A stretch of DNA of 64,000 nucleotides, taken from NCBI GenBank assembly GCA_051745395.1, contig JBNJEA010000001.1:1-64000 (forward strand), given 5' to 3'. This document shows positions 7,312-15,929 of the stretch, piece by piece. The DNA is from JBNJEA01 sp051745395. Lineage in GTDB: Bacteria; Desulfobacterota; Desulfobacteria; Desulfobacterales; Desulfosalsimonadaceae. The notes beneath the pieces were generated by a model, which was given only the letters and a program-made list of their open reading frames with translations, was not told where the DNA came from and searched no databases. A program made the position numbers and the translations under genes. The first letter of the stretch is position 1, and every line of letters starts with the position of its first letter.

Positions 7312-9570
7312 TTACAGCACCGCCGCGTTGATTTGCCGGCAAAGCCCCTGTTGCGGGGACAATTTTGTGCCGGTAATATCGATTACCGCCACGGCCCCCA
7401 TCAAGGAGTTGGTCACCATCACCGTGTCGAAATCCGGGATTTCGCCGGGGACCACCCGCCGGTGGGAAATCTCAAAACCGCTGTCCGCCAGGTATTGCGT
7501 CACCTTTTTTTCCATCACCCCGGACAGAACGTGCGGCGAGACCGGCCGGATTACCGTATGGCCCCGGACCATCAAGAGATTGCCCGTATTGGTCTCGGAG
7601 ATGCTGCCGTCGGCGTTGGTGATCAGCGCCTCATCTGCCCCCCGGGCTTTGGCCCACTTGCCGGCCAGCAGATAGTACAGGTAATTCAGTGTCTTGTGAT
7701 CGGCCAGCGGGCTCTGGCGGGCATGCGGGTATGCCGCCAGAGACAACCCCGATTTCCGCAGTTGCGACAGGCGATGCACATAGGGGCGGGCCGTGACCAC
7801 AAGAGACGGCCCGCCCCTATGTGCATCGCCTGTGCCCCGGGTGGCCATCAGCTTGACCGCCGCCGTGCTGCTTTCCAGCCCATTGGCCGAAATCACGGCC
7901 GCCATAATCGCCTGCCAGCTCAAATCCGGCGGCGTTGTTTCAAACAGCGTCTGCCAGGTGGAACAAAACCGTTCCAGGTGATCGTCCAGCCAGCAGGGCG
8001 AGCCGTTTTCCGCCCGAATGGTTTCGAAAAAACCGAAACCGTATTGGATGCCTTCATCGGTTACGGGCAGACAGACGTCGGATAAGGGCACGATCCGCCC
8101 GTTAAACCAGGCAAAACGGACCTCGGGGGCTGACGCGGCGCGGTTTTTAAACACCCCCATAACCGACCGGCCCTTGTCTATGGTTTCTTCGTATTCCTCG
8201 GCCGGGTCCGAATCGAACACCACCCCGCCGCCCACGGAAAACACCATCCGGTTGCCCGCGATGGTGGCCGTCCGGATGGCAATGGAGAGATCGGCCGTGT
8301 CGTCAAAGCCGATATAGCCGATCGATCCGGTATAGATATGCCGCCGGCAGGGTTCGAGTTCGTCGATGATTTCCATGGCCCGGATCCGCGGACAGCCCGT
8401 AATCGATCCGCCCGGAAAGGCGGCCCGGATCAAATCCACGCTGTCTTTGCCTGCTTGCAGCCGGCCCTCGACAATCGATACCAGGTGAAATACGTTTTCA
8501 TAGGCTTCCAGGCGCTTGTGGGCGGTCACCTTGACGGAGCCGCCGCGGCAGACCCGGCCCAGGTCGTTTCGCATCAAATCGACGATCATGGACAGTTCCG
8601 CATCGTCTTTGCCGCTGGCCTGCAAGGCATCGGCATTGGCGCGGTCTTCGGCGGCGGTTTTGCCCCGCGGGCGGGTTCCCTTGATGGGCCGGGTTTCCAC
8701 CTCTGTACCTGCGCGCCGGACAAAACGTTCCGGCGAGGTGGATACAATCCGGTGGTCGCCGGCGTGCACATAGGCGTAAAAAGGCGCGGGAGCGGTTTCA
8801 AAGAGGGTTTGAAACATCGCAAAAGAAGAGCCGTAAAAATCGGTTTCAAACCGCTGGGACAAATTGACCTGGTAAATATCGCCGGCGCGGATGTAGTCTT
8901 TCACGCGCTCCACGGCGGCCATATAGGACCTGCGGTCAAACCGGGCGGAAAATCCCGCACTGTTGCCGGAAAATGATTTTGCGGAGCCCCGCTTTGCCGC
9001 CAGCCGGTCATAAAACGCCTGCCAGGCCGCGTCACCGGTTGCGGCCGCAGAAGCCCCGCCGCCGGGTTTGCGCACCGGCACGTGCAATCGGTTTTCCCCG
9101 GTCTGCCGGTCATGGACGACGATTGCAGAGGGGGCATACAAACAAAGCTGCGGCAGGCCCAGGTCATCGATGGTCGTTTTGGGCAGCGTTTCGACAAAGT
9201 CCTTTAGATCATAGGCGAAATAGCCGAACAACCCCGCCGCAACCGGGCCGAACAACGCAGGGTCGCGAAAGCCGAAACCGTTTACAAGCCCCTGTACCAT
9301 ATCCAGCGGGTCGCCGTTTTCGCGCCAGACCTGATCACCGGCCTCAAAGACCACCTCACCGCCGTGGCTTTTCACAGCCAGCCAGGGTGCGGTGGCAAGG
9401 ATATGATAGCGCGCCGCGTCATGGCCGCCGCCGCTCAACAAAACCACAGTGCCCGGCAGATCGGCAAACCGTGCGGCCAGATCCGTAAAGCCTTCCGCAG
9501 ACGCCAAATTTTCCGTATGCACCCGCTCGATTGGGCCGGTAGAGGCGATGATGTTGCGTATTATATCCAT
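7312..9570 (-). CDS. pabB: Bifunctional aminodeoxychorismate synthase component I / aminodeoxychorismate lyase (PabB-PabC fusion)
   Basis: The 752-residue protein joins two activities of p-aminobenzoate (folate) synthesis. Residues about 1-465 are the chorismate-binding PabB domain. It contains PIKGTRPRGKT, whose lysine distinguishes PabB from anthranilate synthase (PIAGT), and the terminal GGGVVFDSDPAEEYEET motif. Residues about 480-750 are a class IV PLP aminotransferase-fold lyase (FAWFNGRIVPLSD at its start, catalytic lysine in DHKTLNYLYYLL). Its ATG at 9570 overlaps the end of pabA by 10 bases, so the two are translationally coupled. Codons about 580-602 lie inside a perfect 28-bp inverted repeat, listed separately. 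Confidence 0.94.
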   Translation of the reverse strand: MDIIRNIIASTGPIERVHTENLASAEGFTDLAARFADLPGTVVLLSGGGHDAARYHILATAPWLAVKSHGGEVVFEAGDQVWRENGDPLDMVQGLVNGFGFRDPALFGPVAAGLFGYFAYDLKDFVETLPKTTIDDLGLPQLCLYAPSAIVVHDRQTGENRLHVPVRKPGGGASAAATGDAAWQAFYDRLAAKRGSAKSFSGNSAGFSARFDRRSYMAAVERVKDYIRAGDIYQVNLSQRFETDFYGSSFAMFQTLFETAPAPFYAYVHAGDHRIVSTSPERFVRRAGTEVETRPIKGTRPRGKTAAEDRANADALQASGKDDAELSMIVDLMRNDLGRVCRGGSVKVTAHKRLEAYENVFHLVSIVEGRLQAGKDSVDLIRAAFPGGSITGCPRIRAMEIIDELEPCRRHIYTGSIGYIGFDDTADLSIAIRTATIAGNRMVFSVGGGVVFDSDPAEEYEETIDKGRSVMGVFKNRAASAPEVRFAWFNGRIVPLSDVCLPVTDEGIQYGFGFFETIRAENGSPCWLDDHLERFCSTWQTLFETTPPDLSWQAIMAAVISANGLESSTAAVKLMATRGTGDAHRGGPSLVVTARPYVHRLSQLRKSGLSLAAYPHARQSPLADHKTLNYLYYLLAGKWAKARGADEALITNADGSISETNTGNLLMVRGHTVIRPVSPHVLSGVMEKKVTQYLADSGFEISHRRVVPGEIPDFDTVMVTNSLMGAVAVIDITGTKLSPQQGLCRQINAAVL
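7767..7833. repeat. Perfect 28-bp inverted repeat with 11-base spacer inside pabBC
   Basis: The arms at 7767-7794 and 7806-7833 are exact reverse complements, starting ACAGGCGATGCACATAGG and ending CTATGTGCATCGCCTGT. The 11-base spacer is 7795-7805. The element lies in the coding sequence of the lyase domain (about residues 580-602). One arm encodes a family-like segment (VTARPYVHRLS); the other encodes DAHRGGPSL. Confidence 0.95.
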
Positions 9571-10247
9571 TCGGGCCGGTTTTGATTGGGGGCTTGGTTT
9601 TTCGGGGGGCGATACCGGGTAAAGGCCATGGCCTCTTCGGCGATTACCAACCCGTTTTCCAGTTTTTCGGCCAGAGGGCCGGTCTTTAAAAAATTTTCCA
9701 CCAACCGGAAGCCGCCCTCGGTCAAAAAGCTTTCCGGATGGAACTGGACGCCGTAGACGTCGAGTTTTGCGGCAGCCAATCCCATGATGTCGCCGTCTTC
9801 GGAAACAGCGTTTACGACAAGCTCTGTATCCCGGGGATCTGCCACCAGGGAATGATACCTTGCCGCCGTAAACGGATCGGCCACGCCGTTGAATATACCG
9901 GTTTTGTCATGGAACACCCGGCTGGTCTTGCCGTGCATCGGCACAGGGGCCCGCAGGGTCGTGCCGCCGAAGGCTTCATTGATGCACTGCATTCCCAGAC
10001 AGACCCCCAGAATCGGTATACGGCCGGCAAAGGCCCCGACAACTTCAACGGAGATCCCGGCCGCCGCGGGATTTTTCGGACCCGGACTGATTACGCAATA
10101 ATCCGGGGCAAGGGCCGACAGGGCGCCGACATCGATCGTATCGGCCCGGTATACCGCTATGGACAGATCATAAAGCGAAAACATCTGCACGAGGTTATGG
10201 GTAAAGGAATCATAATTGTCAATGACCACAAGCCTTGCCGATTTCAT
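9561..10247 (-). CDS. pabA: Aminodeoxychorismate synthase glutamine amidotransferase component (PabA)
   Basis: The 228-residue class I glutamine amidotransferase supplies ammonia from glutamine to PabB. It shows the N-terminal VVIDNYDSFTHNL, the nucleophile motif ILGVCLGMQC (about residues 76-85) and the catalytic histidine in VQFHPES (about residue 172). I chose ATG at 10247: the GGGAGG just upstream serves as its ribosome-binding site, while the upstream TTG would lie over that site. It overlaps pabBC by 10 bases. A promoter, a two-codon ORF and a terminator hairpin precede it. TrpG could look alike, but the fused PabB-PabC partner supports the folate role. Confidence 0.93.
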   Translation of the reverse strand: MKSARLVVIDNYDSFTHNLVQMFSLYDLSIAVYRADTIDVGALSALAPDYCVISPGPKNPAAAGISVEVVGAFAGRIPILGVCLGMQCINEAFGGTTLRAPVPMHGKTSRVFHDKTGIFNGVADPFTAARYHSLVADPRDTELVVNAVSEDGDIMGLAAAKLDVYGVQFHPESFLTEGGFRLVENFLKTGPLAEKLENGLVIAEEAMAFTRYRPPKNQAPNQNRPEWI

Positions 10248-10260
10248 GCCGCCTCCCAAT

Positions 10261-10296
10261 AAAAAAACGCCACCCCGCGGAGTCTGGGTGGCGTTT
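10261..10296 (-). terminator. Intrinsic terminator in the pabA leader (putative attenuator)
   Basis: On the minus strand an 11-bp perfect stem (AAACGCCACCC, 10296-10286, with GGGTGGCGTTT, 10275-10265) closes a 10-base loop and runs into a T tract (10267-10261). It ends only 13 bases before the pabA ATG and downstream of the pabA promoter. No minus-strand gene lies upstream that it could end, so it looks like an attenuator. Confidence 0.85.
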
Positions 10297-10298
10297 GC

Positions 10299-10307
10299 CT
10301 ATTGCAT
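10299..10307 (-). other. Two-codon upstream ORF (ATG CAA TAG) in the pabA leader
   Basis: A minimal ORF, Met-Gln-stop, lies directly 5' of the attenuator stem on the minus strand and is preceded by a purine-rich AAGAGAG that could bind ribosomes. It may be chance. Its position, between promoter and terminator hairpin, is where a leader peptide would act. Confidence 0.4.
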
Positions 10308-10341
10308 AACTCTCTTGAAACGAAAAACACTTTTTTCGTAT

Positions 10342-10370
10342 ATCCTAATCGAGCCGTTTACCGCTGTCAA
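10342..10370 (-). promoter_or_regulatory. Sigma-70 promoter of pabA-pabBC
   Basis: A perfect -35 TTGACA (10370-10365) is followed after 17 bases by TAGGAT (10347-10342) on the minus strand. Transcription should start near 10335, giving a leader of about 88 bases before pabA. Confidence 0.8.
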
Positions 10371-10398
10371 GCCCTGTGCGATGAAAATTCATTTCAGC

Positions 10399-10427
10399 TT
10401 GACACGGGAAGGGAAAAAAAATAGGAT
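10399..10427 (+). promoter_or_regulatory. Sigma-70 promoter of the OmpA-type lipoprotein gene
   Basis: TTGACA (10399-10404), a 17-base spacer and TAGGAT (10422-10427) lie back-to-back with the pabA promoter and use the same hexamers and spacing. The two -35 boxes form an inverted repeat (TGTCAAGC/GCTTGACA) about 28 bases apart. Confidence 0.75.
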
Positions 10428-10512
10428 AAATAATTGGAAATTTTTAATCGAATATTCTACCAACCCGGGAAAACCGGCGCGCGCCATCAGAAACACACAG
10501 GAACGCCTTTAG

Positions 10513-11649
10513 ATGAAACACATCTTTTTTTTCCTGCTCATTGCGGCTTTGCTCCCGATTGTCAGCTGCAGCCGATCCTTTCAGACGCAATACTTCGGCG
10601 TAGAAGATGAAGCCATTGTAGCGCCCAAAGAATTCAAAGAGACCATGGATGTCGTGGAAAGGGCCAAAAAAGAAGCCGCCGCCGATTACCAGTACAAAAA
10701 GATCGAAGAGGCCATGAAAAAAGGCAAACTGGCATCGACGACCTACTGGGAATGCTACGACGAAGAGGCCAAAGCCGTTCTGGCCCGGGCCCGGCAGGCC
10801 GCCCAGCGGGCGGAGATGTATCATCCCCAGCCGCCGCCGCCCGACACCGCCCGGAGCTCGGCCACGGTGGCCCCGCCCGCTGCCGAAAGCCCGGACGGAC
10901 CAGAAAAACCGGATACAGGGTTTGCTTCCATTCCGCCGGTCATGATCCTGGAAACCGTCCAATTCCCCTTTGATGCCGCAACCCCCAAAAAGGGCGAAAC
11001 CGACGAACTGGACAAATATGCGGCCATGATGCAATCGGCCTCCCAATTTGAAATCGCCGGCCATGCCGACAACCGCGGCGATCCGGGATACAACCAGCGC
11101 CTGTCGGAGCGCCGCGCGCAATCGGTGATCGAGAGATTAAAGGAAAAAGGCGCGGACGCAGCCGAGATGATCCCGGTGGGATACGGCGAAGGCTACCCCA
11201 CGGCCTCGAATCAGACCGAGGCCGGGCGGAAAAAAAACCGCCGGGTGGAAATCCGGGCATTGCCCCCGGTTTTTGAAACCCCGGCCCCGCCGTATTATGC
11301 CGCCATGTCAGCCGGCACCGCCATCGCCGTGGTCCACTTCAATTTCGATTCCGATCAACTGCTGCCCGCCCATAAAGCCGCGCTCGACCACCTGGCCGAC
11401 ATGCTGGAAAAGGAACCTTCGGTTACCTTAGACGTCACCGGCTATACCGACAATACCGGCCCGGCGGGGGCAAACCGCGAGATATCGCAACAACGGGCCC
11501 GGATCGTTGCCGACTACCTGGCCGGAAACGGGGTTGACAATACGCGCCTGAGCGTATCCGGCCAGGGAGAAGCCGATCCGTTTGCCCCCAATAAAACCAG
11601 CCACGGGCGGGCGCTAAACCGCCGGGTAGAACTCACGATCTCCGAATAA
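10513..11649 (+). CDS. Lipoprotein with two OmpA-type peptidoglycan-binding domains
   Basis: The 378-residue protein begins with a lipoprotein signal peptide (hydrophobic residues 4-17, lipobox IVSC with the cysteine at about residue 18). An alanine- and charge-rich helical region follows (about 25-110, resembling a DUF4398-type segment), then a Pro-rich linker. There are two OmpA C-terminal domains: about 140-250 (GHADNRGDPGYNQRLSERRA) and 265-378 (GYTDNTGPAGANREISQQRA). Each ends in a conserved RRVE motif. OmpA domains bind diaminopimelate in peptidoglycan, so the protein probably tethers an envelope membrane to the wall. Two domains in tandem is less usual than one. It is a single-gene unit with its own promoter. 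Confidence 0.88.
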   Translation: MKHIFFFLLIAALLPIVSCSRSFQTQYFGVEDEAIVAPKEFKETMDVVERAKKEAAADYQYKKIEEAMKKGKLASTTYWECYDEEAKAVLARARQAAQRAEMYHPQPPPPDTARSSATVAPPAAESPDGPEKPDTGFASIPPVMILETVQFPFDAATPKKGETDELDKYAAMMQSASQFEIAGHADNRGDPGYNQRLSERRAQSVIERLKEKGADAAEMIPVGYGEGYPTASNQTEAGRKKNRRVEIRALPPVFETPAPPYYAAMSAGTAIAVVHFNFDSDQLLPAHKAALDHLADMLEKEPSVTLDVTGYTDNTGPAGANREISQQRARIVADYLAGNGVDNTRLSVSGQGEADPFAPNKTSHGRALNRRVELTISE

Positions 11650-11970
11650 CTTCGCCCGCATGGGCCGTCCGAAAAACCGATTTAAACCTCTCCTGCATAA
11701 GGACTTTTTCCCTGTTTCTACACCCCGCCATGGACTGCTCAGGCCGACGGTGCCGGTGCTTTGTCGCCCAAGCGGATGAAAAAAAGACTTGAATCAAAAT
11801 CCATGACTCGTTACACGCTTTCTTTGCCGGTTTTCTCCGCCGCCGGTTTTTTCACCGAATGGTAAGGGCGCAAAAAAACCCGCTTTTTCATTGTTTTACA
11901 AATTGGAAGAGATTACTTATTGTTATAAGGATTAACGGGACATATTTACCCTTTATAAAGGATTCGGAAG
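11650..11970. other. Intergenic stretch without a recognisable gene
   Basis: These 321 bases between the OmpA lipoprotein and the DHH gene hold short hairpin-prone and AT-rich segments toward the right end (around 11895-11965), where the promoter of the following operon is likely. I see no clear intrinsic terminator, conserved RNA or credible ORF. Confidence 0.6.
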
Positions 11971-12981
11971 TTGACGCTTTCCGCGACGACAAAATTGCAA
12001 CATGTCCTTGACCAGTTTTCCGGGGCCGATCACGTGCTGATATTAATCAACGCGGACCCGGATGCCATCTCCAGCGCCATGGCCTTTGAGCGCCTGCTCT
12101 GGCGCCGGGTCACCCGCATCAATATTTCAAACATCAACACCATTACCCGGCCGGACAACATGGCCATGATCCGCCTTTTTGATGTCACATTGATCCATGT
12201 GACCAAGATCGAACCGCATCATTATAACAAAGTCATCATCCTGGATTCCCAGCCGGCCCATAACGAAAGTTTTTCCCACTTCAAGTTCAATGTCATCATC
12301 GACCATCACGAGCCCACGGGCTATCCGGCGGCGTATTCCGATATCCGCCCCGAATACGGAGCCACGGCAAGTATTATGACCGAATATCTTAAAGCCGCCA
12401 AAATCAAGCCATCGGACAAGCTCGCCACCGCCCTGTTTCACGGCATCAAGACCGATACCAACAATTTCGAGCGCATGGCCACCAATGCCGATATCCGGGC
12501 GTTTCAGTTTTTGTTCCGCCATGCCAACATCCATTTGGCCCGGCGCATCGAGCAGGTGGACCTGCGCATGAACTTTCTCGATTACTTCCAGAAGGCCATC
12601 GCCGATCGCATTGTGGACAACACCCGGATTTTCGTCCACCTCGGCCCGGTGGAAAACCCCGACATCTGTGTGTTGATCGGCGATTTTTTCATGCGGGTCA
12701 ACACGGTGACCTGGAGCATTGTCAGCGGCGTTTATGAAGACCGGCTCATCATTATCCTGCGAAACGACGGTCTGCGCAAAGAAGCCGGCAGTGTGGCCCA
12801 GAAGCTTTTTGCCGACCTCGGCTCAGCCGGCGGCCATAAAAGCATGGCCCGGGCCGAAATGCCGCTGGAAAAGGTGAAATCCCGAATCGGCGGACTGGAA
12901 AAACAGGCCATCCAGAAGTGGATTATGCAACAAATCGACAGCCTCCTGGCGCCCGAGGGCCATGAACAAGACAATGCCTGA
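11971..12981 (+). CDS. DHH family phosphoesterase (NrnA/RecJ-like)
   Basis: The 336-residue protein has the DHH superfamily motifs. These are NADPDAISSAMA (about residues 27-38), the metal-binding DSQPA (about 90), the signature DHHEP (about 111-115) and a DHHA1 domain with GSAGGHKSMARAEMP near residue 290. Family members cleave short RNAs (nanoRNA), pAp or cyclic-dinucleotide products; which substrate applies here is not readable. The start is TTG at 11971, 5 bases after a GGATTCGG site, with no better ATG in frame. It leads a run with the siroheme enzyme, ccsA and hemA. Confidence 0.85.
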   Translation: MTLSATTKLQHVLDQFSGADHVLILINADPDAISSAMAFERLLWRRVTRINISNINTITRPDNMAMIRLFDVTLIHVTKIEPHHYNKVIILDSQPAHNESFSHFKFNVIIDHHEPTGYPAAYSDIRPEYGATASIMTEYLKAAKIKPSDKLATALFHGIKTDTNNFERMATNADIRAFQFLFRHANIHLARRIEQVDLRMNFLDYFQKAIADRIVDNTRIFVHLGPVENPDICVLIGDFFMRVNTVTWSIVSGVYEDRLIIILRNDGLRKEAGSVAQKLFADLGSAGGHKSMARAEMPLEKVKSRIGGLEKQAIQKWIMQQIDSLLAPEGHEQDNA

Positions 12982-13005
12982 TACCATCAATGTGACGGAA
13001 AACCC

Positions 13006-13698
13006 ATGAAATATTACCCTGTATGTCTGGATGTCAGCAACCGCGATTGCCTGGTGGTCGGCGGCGGGGCCGTGGCCGCGCGCAAGGTCAAAACCCTGGC
13101 GGAATGCAACGCCTGTGTTACCGTGATCAGCCCCCGTTTTACCGAGCCACTGGAGAAAATGAAACGGCAACCGGCCGTCCACCTGATCGAGCGCCCCTAC
13201 GCCGCATCCGATATTTCCGGCCGGTTTCTGGTCATCGGGGCCACCGATGATGAATCGTTAAACCGTCAGATCAGCGCCGATGCCGAACGGGAAAATATTC
13301 TCTGCAACATTGCCGATGTGCCGGATGCCTGCAATTTTATTCTCCCGTCGATCGTGGACCGGGGCGATCTGATCGTGGCCGTTTCCACTTCCGGCAAAAG
13401 TCCGGCCTTTGCCCGGCGCCTGAGAAAATCCCTTGAAAATCTCTTCGGGGACGAATATAGGGAGTTTCTTCGGCTCATGGGCGCCATCCGGCACCAGCTG
13501 CTGGCCACCGACCACGCCCCGGAAGCCCATAAGCCGTTGTTTGAAACCCTGATTGACCGGGGGCTGCTGGAACTGGTCCGGGACGGCAAAACCGCAGATA
13601 TCAACGGCCTGCTCCGGGAAGTGCTCGGCGAGGGCTATGATTACCGCAGCCTGATGCAGCCTGACACGGATAACGAATTAGGGCCCTGTAATGAATGA
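13006..13698 (+). CDS. Precorrin-2 dehydrogenase / sirohydrochlorin ferrochelatase (Met8p/CysG N-terminal type)
   Basis: The 230-residue protein begins MKYYPVCLDVSNRDCLVVGG with an NAD-binding glycine motif (VVGGGAVAARKVKTL). It continues with CNIADVPDACNFILPSIVDRGDL and AVSTSGKSPAFARRLR, all typical of Met8p/CysG N-terminal proteins. It oxidises precorrin-2 to sirohydrochlorin and may insert iron to make siroheme, the cofactor of dissimilatory sulfite reductase. The uroporphyrinogen methyltransferase domain of full CysG is absent, so that step must be encoded elsewhere. It overlaps ccsA by 8 bases, indicating a cytochrome/tetrapyrrole operon. Confidence 0.9.
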   Translation: MKYYPVCLDVSNRDCLVVGGGAVAARKVKTLAECNACVTVISPRFTEPLEKMKRQPAVHLIERPYAASDISGRFLVIGATDDESLNRQISADAERENILCNIADVPDACNFILPSIVDRGDLIVAVSTSGKSPAFARRLRKSLENLFGDEYREFLRLMGAIRHQLLATDHAPEAHKPLFETLIDRGLLELVRDGKTADINGLLREVLGEGYDYRSLMQPDTDNELGPCNE

Positions 13699-14512
13699 GT
13701 GGTTTTTGCCCATAATCGGATTCTACATCGCCAGTTCCGCCGGATACGGCGGTTACCTGTTCATCCAGAAAGAAGCCTATCACCGGGCGGCCTACGGCCT
13801 GATGGTGGCAGGTTTTGCCCTGCATACGCTTTTGGTGATAACCGAATGCATGCTTGCCGGCAGCATTGCGGTCCGAAACCTTCACGAAACGCTTTCCTTT
13901 GCGGCCTGGGCGCTGGCGGCGGTCTTTCTCGCACTTCGGTTCCGCACCCGTTTGAAAATCCTCGGGCTGCTGGCCGCGCCGTTTATCACCCTGATGACCG
14001 TGGCGGCGTTTTTCATACCCGACACCGCGGTGCACAGCAAAACCTCTTTTACCAACATCTGGGTGATCGCCCACGTGGTGATAATTTTTATCGGCGAAGC
14101 CGCCCTGGCCCTGGCGTGCGCGACCGGAATTTTGTATTTAATCCAGGAGCGCAGCATCAAGAGCAAAAAACACCGGTTTTTCTTCCGGCGGCTGCCGTCG
14201 CTGGAACTGCTCGACAGCACCGGATACGCCTTTATTATCACCGGTTTTACGGCGCTTACCGTCGGGCTGATCACCGGATTTGTCTACGCCCAGGCCACCT
14301 GGGGCCATTTCTGGAGCTGGGACCCCAAGGAGGTCTGGTCCGGTATTACCTGGCTGATTTATGCCGCGCTGCTCCACGAACGCCTGGTGGCCGGCTGGCG
14401 CGGCAGAAGGGCGGCCATTTTTGCCATTATCGGGTTTGCCGCCCTGTTATTTACCTTTTTGGGGGTCAATTTTCTGCTGGAGGGCCATCACAATGAATTT
14501 ACCCGATGGTAA
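13691..14512 (+). CDS. ccsA: Cytochrome c biogenesis protein, CcsA/ResC family
   Basis: The 273-residue polytopic membrane protein (about eight hydrophobic segments) carries the tryptophan-rich haem-binding motif WGHFWSWDPKEVW near residue 200. A C-terminal GVNFLLEGHHNEF histidine segment follows. CcsA (system II) exports haem for attachment to apocytochromes c, needed here for DsrJ and other periplasmic cytochromes. It overlaps the siroheme gene by 8 bases and hemA by 20 bases, a tight operon that couples haem synthesis and cytochrome assembly. HemX proteins are similar in sequence; the role may be partly in glutamyl-tRNA reductase control. Confidence 0.88.
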   Translation: MNEWFLPIIGFYIASSAGYGGYLFIQKEAYHRAAYGLMVAGFALHTLLVITECMLAGSIAVRNLHETLSFAAWALAAVFLALRFRTRLKILGLLAAPFITLMTVAAFFIPDTAVHSKTSFTNIWVIAHVVIIFIGEAALALACATGILYLIQERSIKSKKHRFFFRRLPSLELLDSTGYAFIITGFTALTVGLITGFVYAQATWGHFWSWDPKEVWSGITWLIYAALLHERLVAGWRGRRAAIFAIIGFAALLFTFLGVNFLLEGHHNEFTRW

Positions 14513-15830
14513 ACCCGACAGCCCGAACCCGGCACCCGCGACCCAACCCCAGGAGCTGCCCCGGATTCTTTTGATCGGGTTAAACCATACCTCCGCACCG
14601 GTGGACCTCCGGGAATGCCTTGCGTTTTCCGACACGGAAACCAAAGGGGTCATGGCGAATTTAAAACGCCACGCCGCGATGGAAGAAGTGCTGATCCTGT
14701 CGACCTGCAACCGGATGGAAGTCCTTTTGACCACCCATGACCCGGCCGGTGCCGAAAAAACGGTAAAATCGCATATCGCCGAAACCAAATCCGTGCCGCT
14801 TCACCGGTTTGAATCCGCCATGTATCTATATACCGGCGATGCCGCCGTGCGCCACGTCTTCCGGGTGGCCGCCAGCCTGGATTCCATGATCGTGGGCGAA
14901 CCCCAGATTTTGGGCCAGGTCAAAAGCGCCTACAAAACCGCCGTGGACAACAAGGCCACCGGCGTGATCATCAATCGTCTGATGCACAAGGCCTTCTCCA
15001 TTGCCAAGCGGGTGCGCAGTGAAACCGGCATCGGCGACCGCGCGGTATCGATCAGCTACGCGGCCATCGAACTGGCGGGCAAAATCTTCGGCCGCCTGGA
15101 AGACAAAACCGTTTTGCTCGTCGGCGCCGGGGAAATGGCCGAACTGGCCGTCGAACACCTCCACCGCAGCGGGGCGTCCGGGCGGCTGTTTGTGGCCAAC
15201 CGGACCTTTGAAATCGGCGTCGACCTGGCCAATCGGTTTGCCGGCACCGCCATCCGGTTTGCCGAAATCGGCGAAACCCTAAAAACCGCCGACATTATCA
15301 TCAGTTCCACCGGATCGCCCGATTGGGTCATCACCAGAGATGACGTCCGGCCCATTATGCGCAAGCGCAGAAACCGGCCCCTGTTTTTCATCGATATCGC
15401 CGTGCCCCGCGACATCGACCCGGCCATCAACCGCCTGGAAAACGCCTACGTCTATGATATCGACGACCTGCAAGGCGTCATCGAGGAAAATATGGCCACC
15501 CGCGCCGACGAATCGGTGAAAGCCGAGCGCATCATCGACGAGGCCGTGCTTCGCTTCAACCAGTGGTACGACAGCCTAAACGTCGTGCCCACCATCAAGG
15601 ACCTGCGGAAAAAACTCATGACCATCGCCGAAGCCGAGCTGGCCAAGACGACAGCTTCCATGGACGGGCTTTCCGAAGAAGACTTCCGGGCCCTGCAACG
15701 GATGACCGAGGCCATGGTCAAAAAAATGCTCCACGACCCCACGCGTTTTCTCAAAAGCCCCGGCACCCACCGCAACCGTTCCCTGTATATCGATGTGACC
15801 CGCCAAATTTTCAATCTGGAAGACGAATAG
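14493..15830 (+). CDS. hemA: Glutamyl-tRNA reductase
   Basis: The 445-residue enzyme makes glutamate-1-semialdehyde from glutamyl-tRNA, the first committed step of tetrapyrrole synthesis. It shows ILLIGLNHTSAPVDLRE, the catalytic cysteine in LSTCNRMEVLL (about residue 73), VGEPQILGQVKSAY, and the NADPH-binding VLLVGAGEMAELAVEHL (about residue 208). The C-terminal helical dimerisation domain is complete. I chose ATG at 14493, which follows GGAGGG at a suitable distance and matches the family's N-terminus after a short Pro-rich tail; the frame is open further upstream inside ccsA. It is the last gene of the siroheme-ccsA-hemA unit. Confidence 0.95.
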   Translation: MNLPDGKPDSPNPAPATQPQELPRILLIGLNHTSAPVDLRECLAFSDTETKGVMANLKRHAAMEEVLILSTCNRMEVLLTTHDPAGAEKTVKSHIAETKSVPLHRFESAMYLYTGDAAVRHVFRVAASLDSMIVGEPQILGQVKSAYKTAVDNKATGVIINRLMHKAFSIAKRVRSETGIGDRAVSISYAAIELAGKIFGRLEDKTVLLVGAGEMAELAVEHLHRSGASGRLFVANRTFEIGVDLANRFAGTAIRFAEIGETLKTADIIISSTGSPDWVITRDDVRPIMRKRRNRPLFFIDIAVPRDIDPAINRLENAYVYDIDDLQGVIEENMATRADESVKAERIIDEAVLRFNQWYDSLNVVPTIKDLRKKLMTIAEAELAKTTASMDGLSEEDFRALQRMTEAMVKKMLHDPTRFLKSPGTHRNRSLYIDVTRQIFNLEDE

Positions 15831-15900
15831 GCCGCAGCTGAAAGATTGCATGGCGTGTAGCGTCCATTTTGCCGCCATGGAGGACATCACATCATGCGGC

Positions 15901-15929
15901 TTGCTTTTTCGCCGTGCCATTGTTATACT
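15901..15929 (+). promoter_or_regulatory. Candidate promoter of dksA
   Basis: TTGCTT (15901-15906), a 17-base spacer and TATACT (15924-15929) lie about 200 bases before dksA in the 300-base gap after hemA. The long leader that would follow shows no other recognisable element. Confidence 0.55.
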
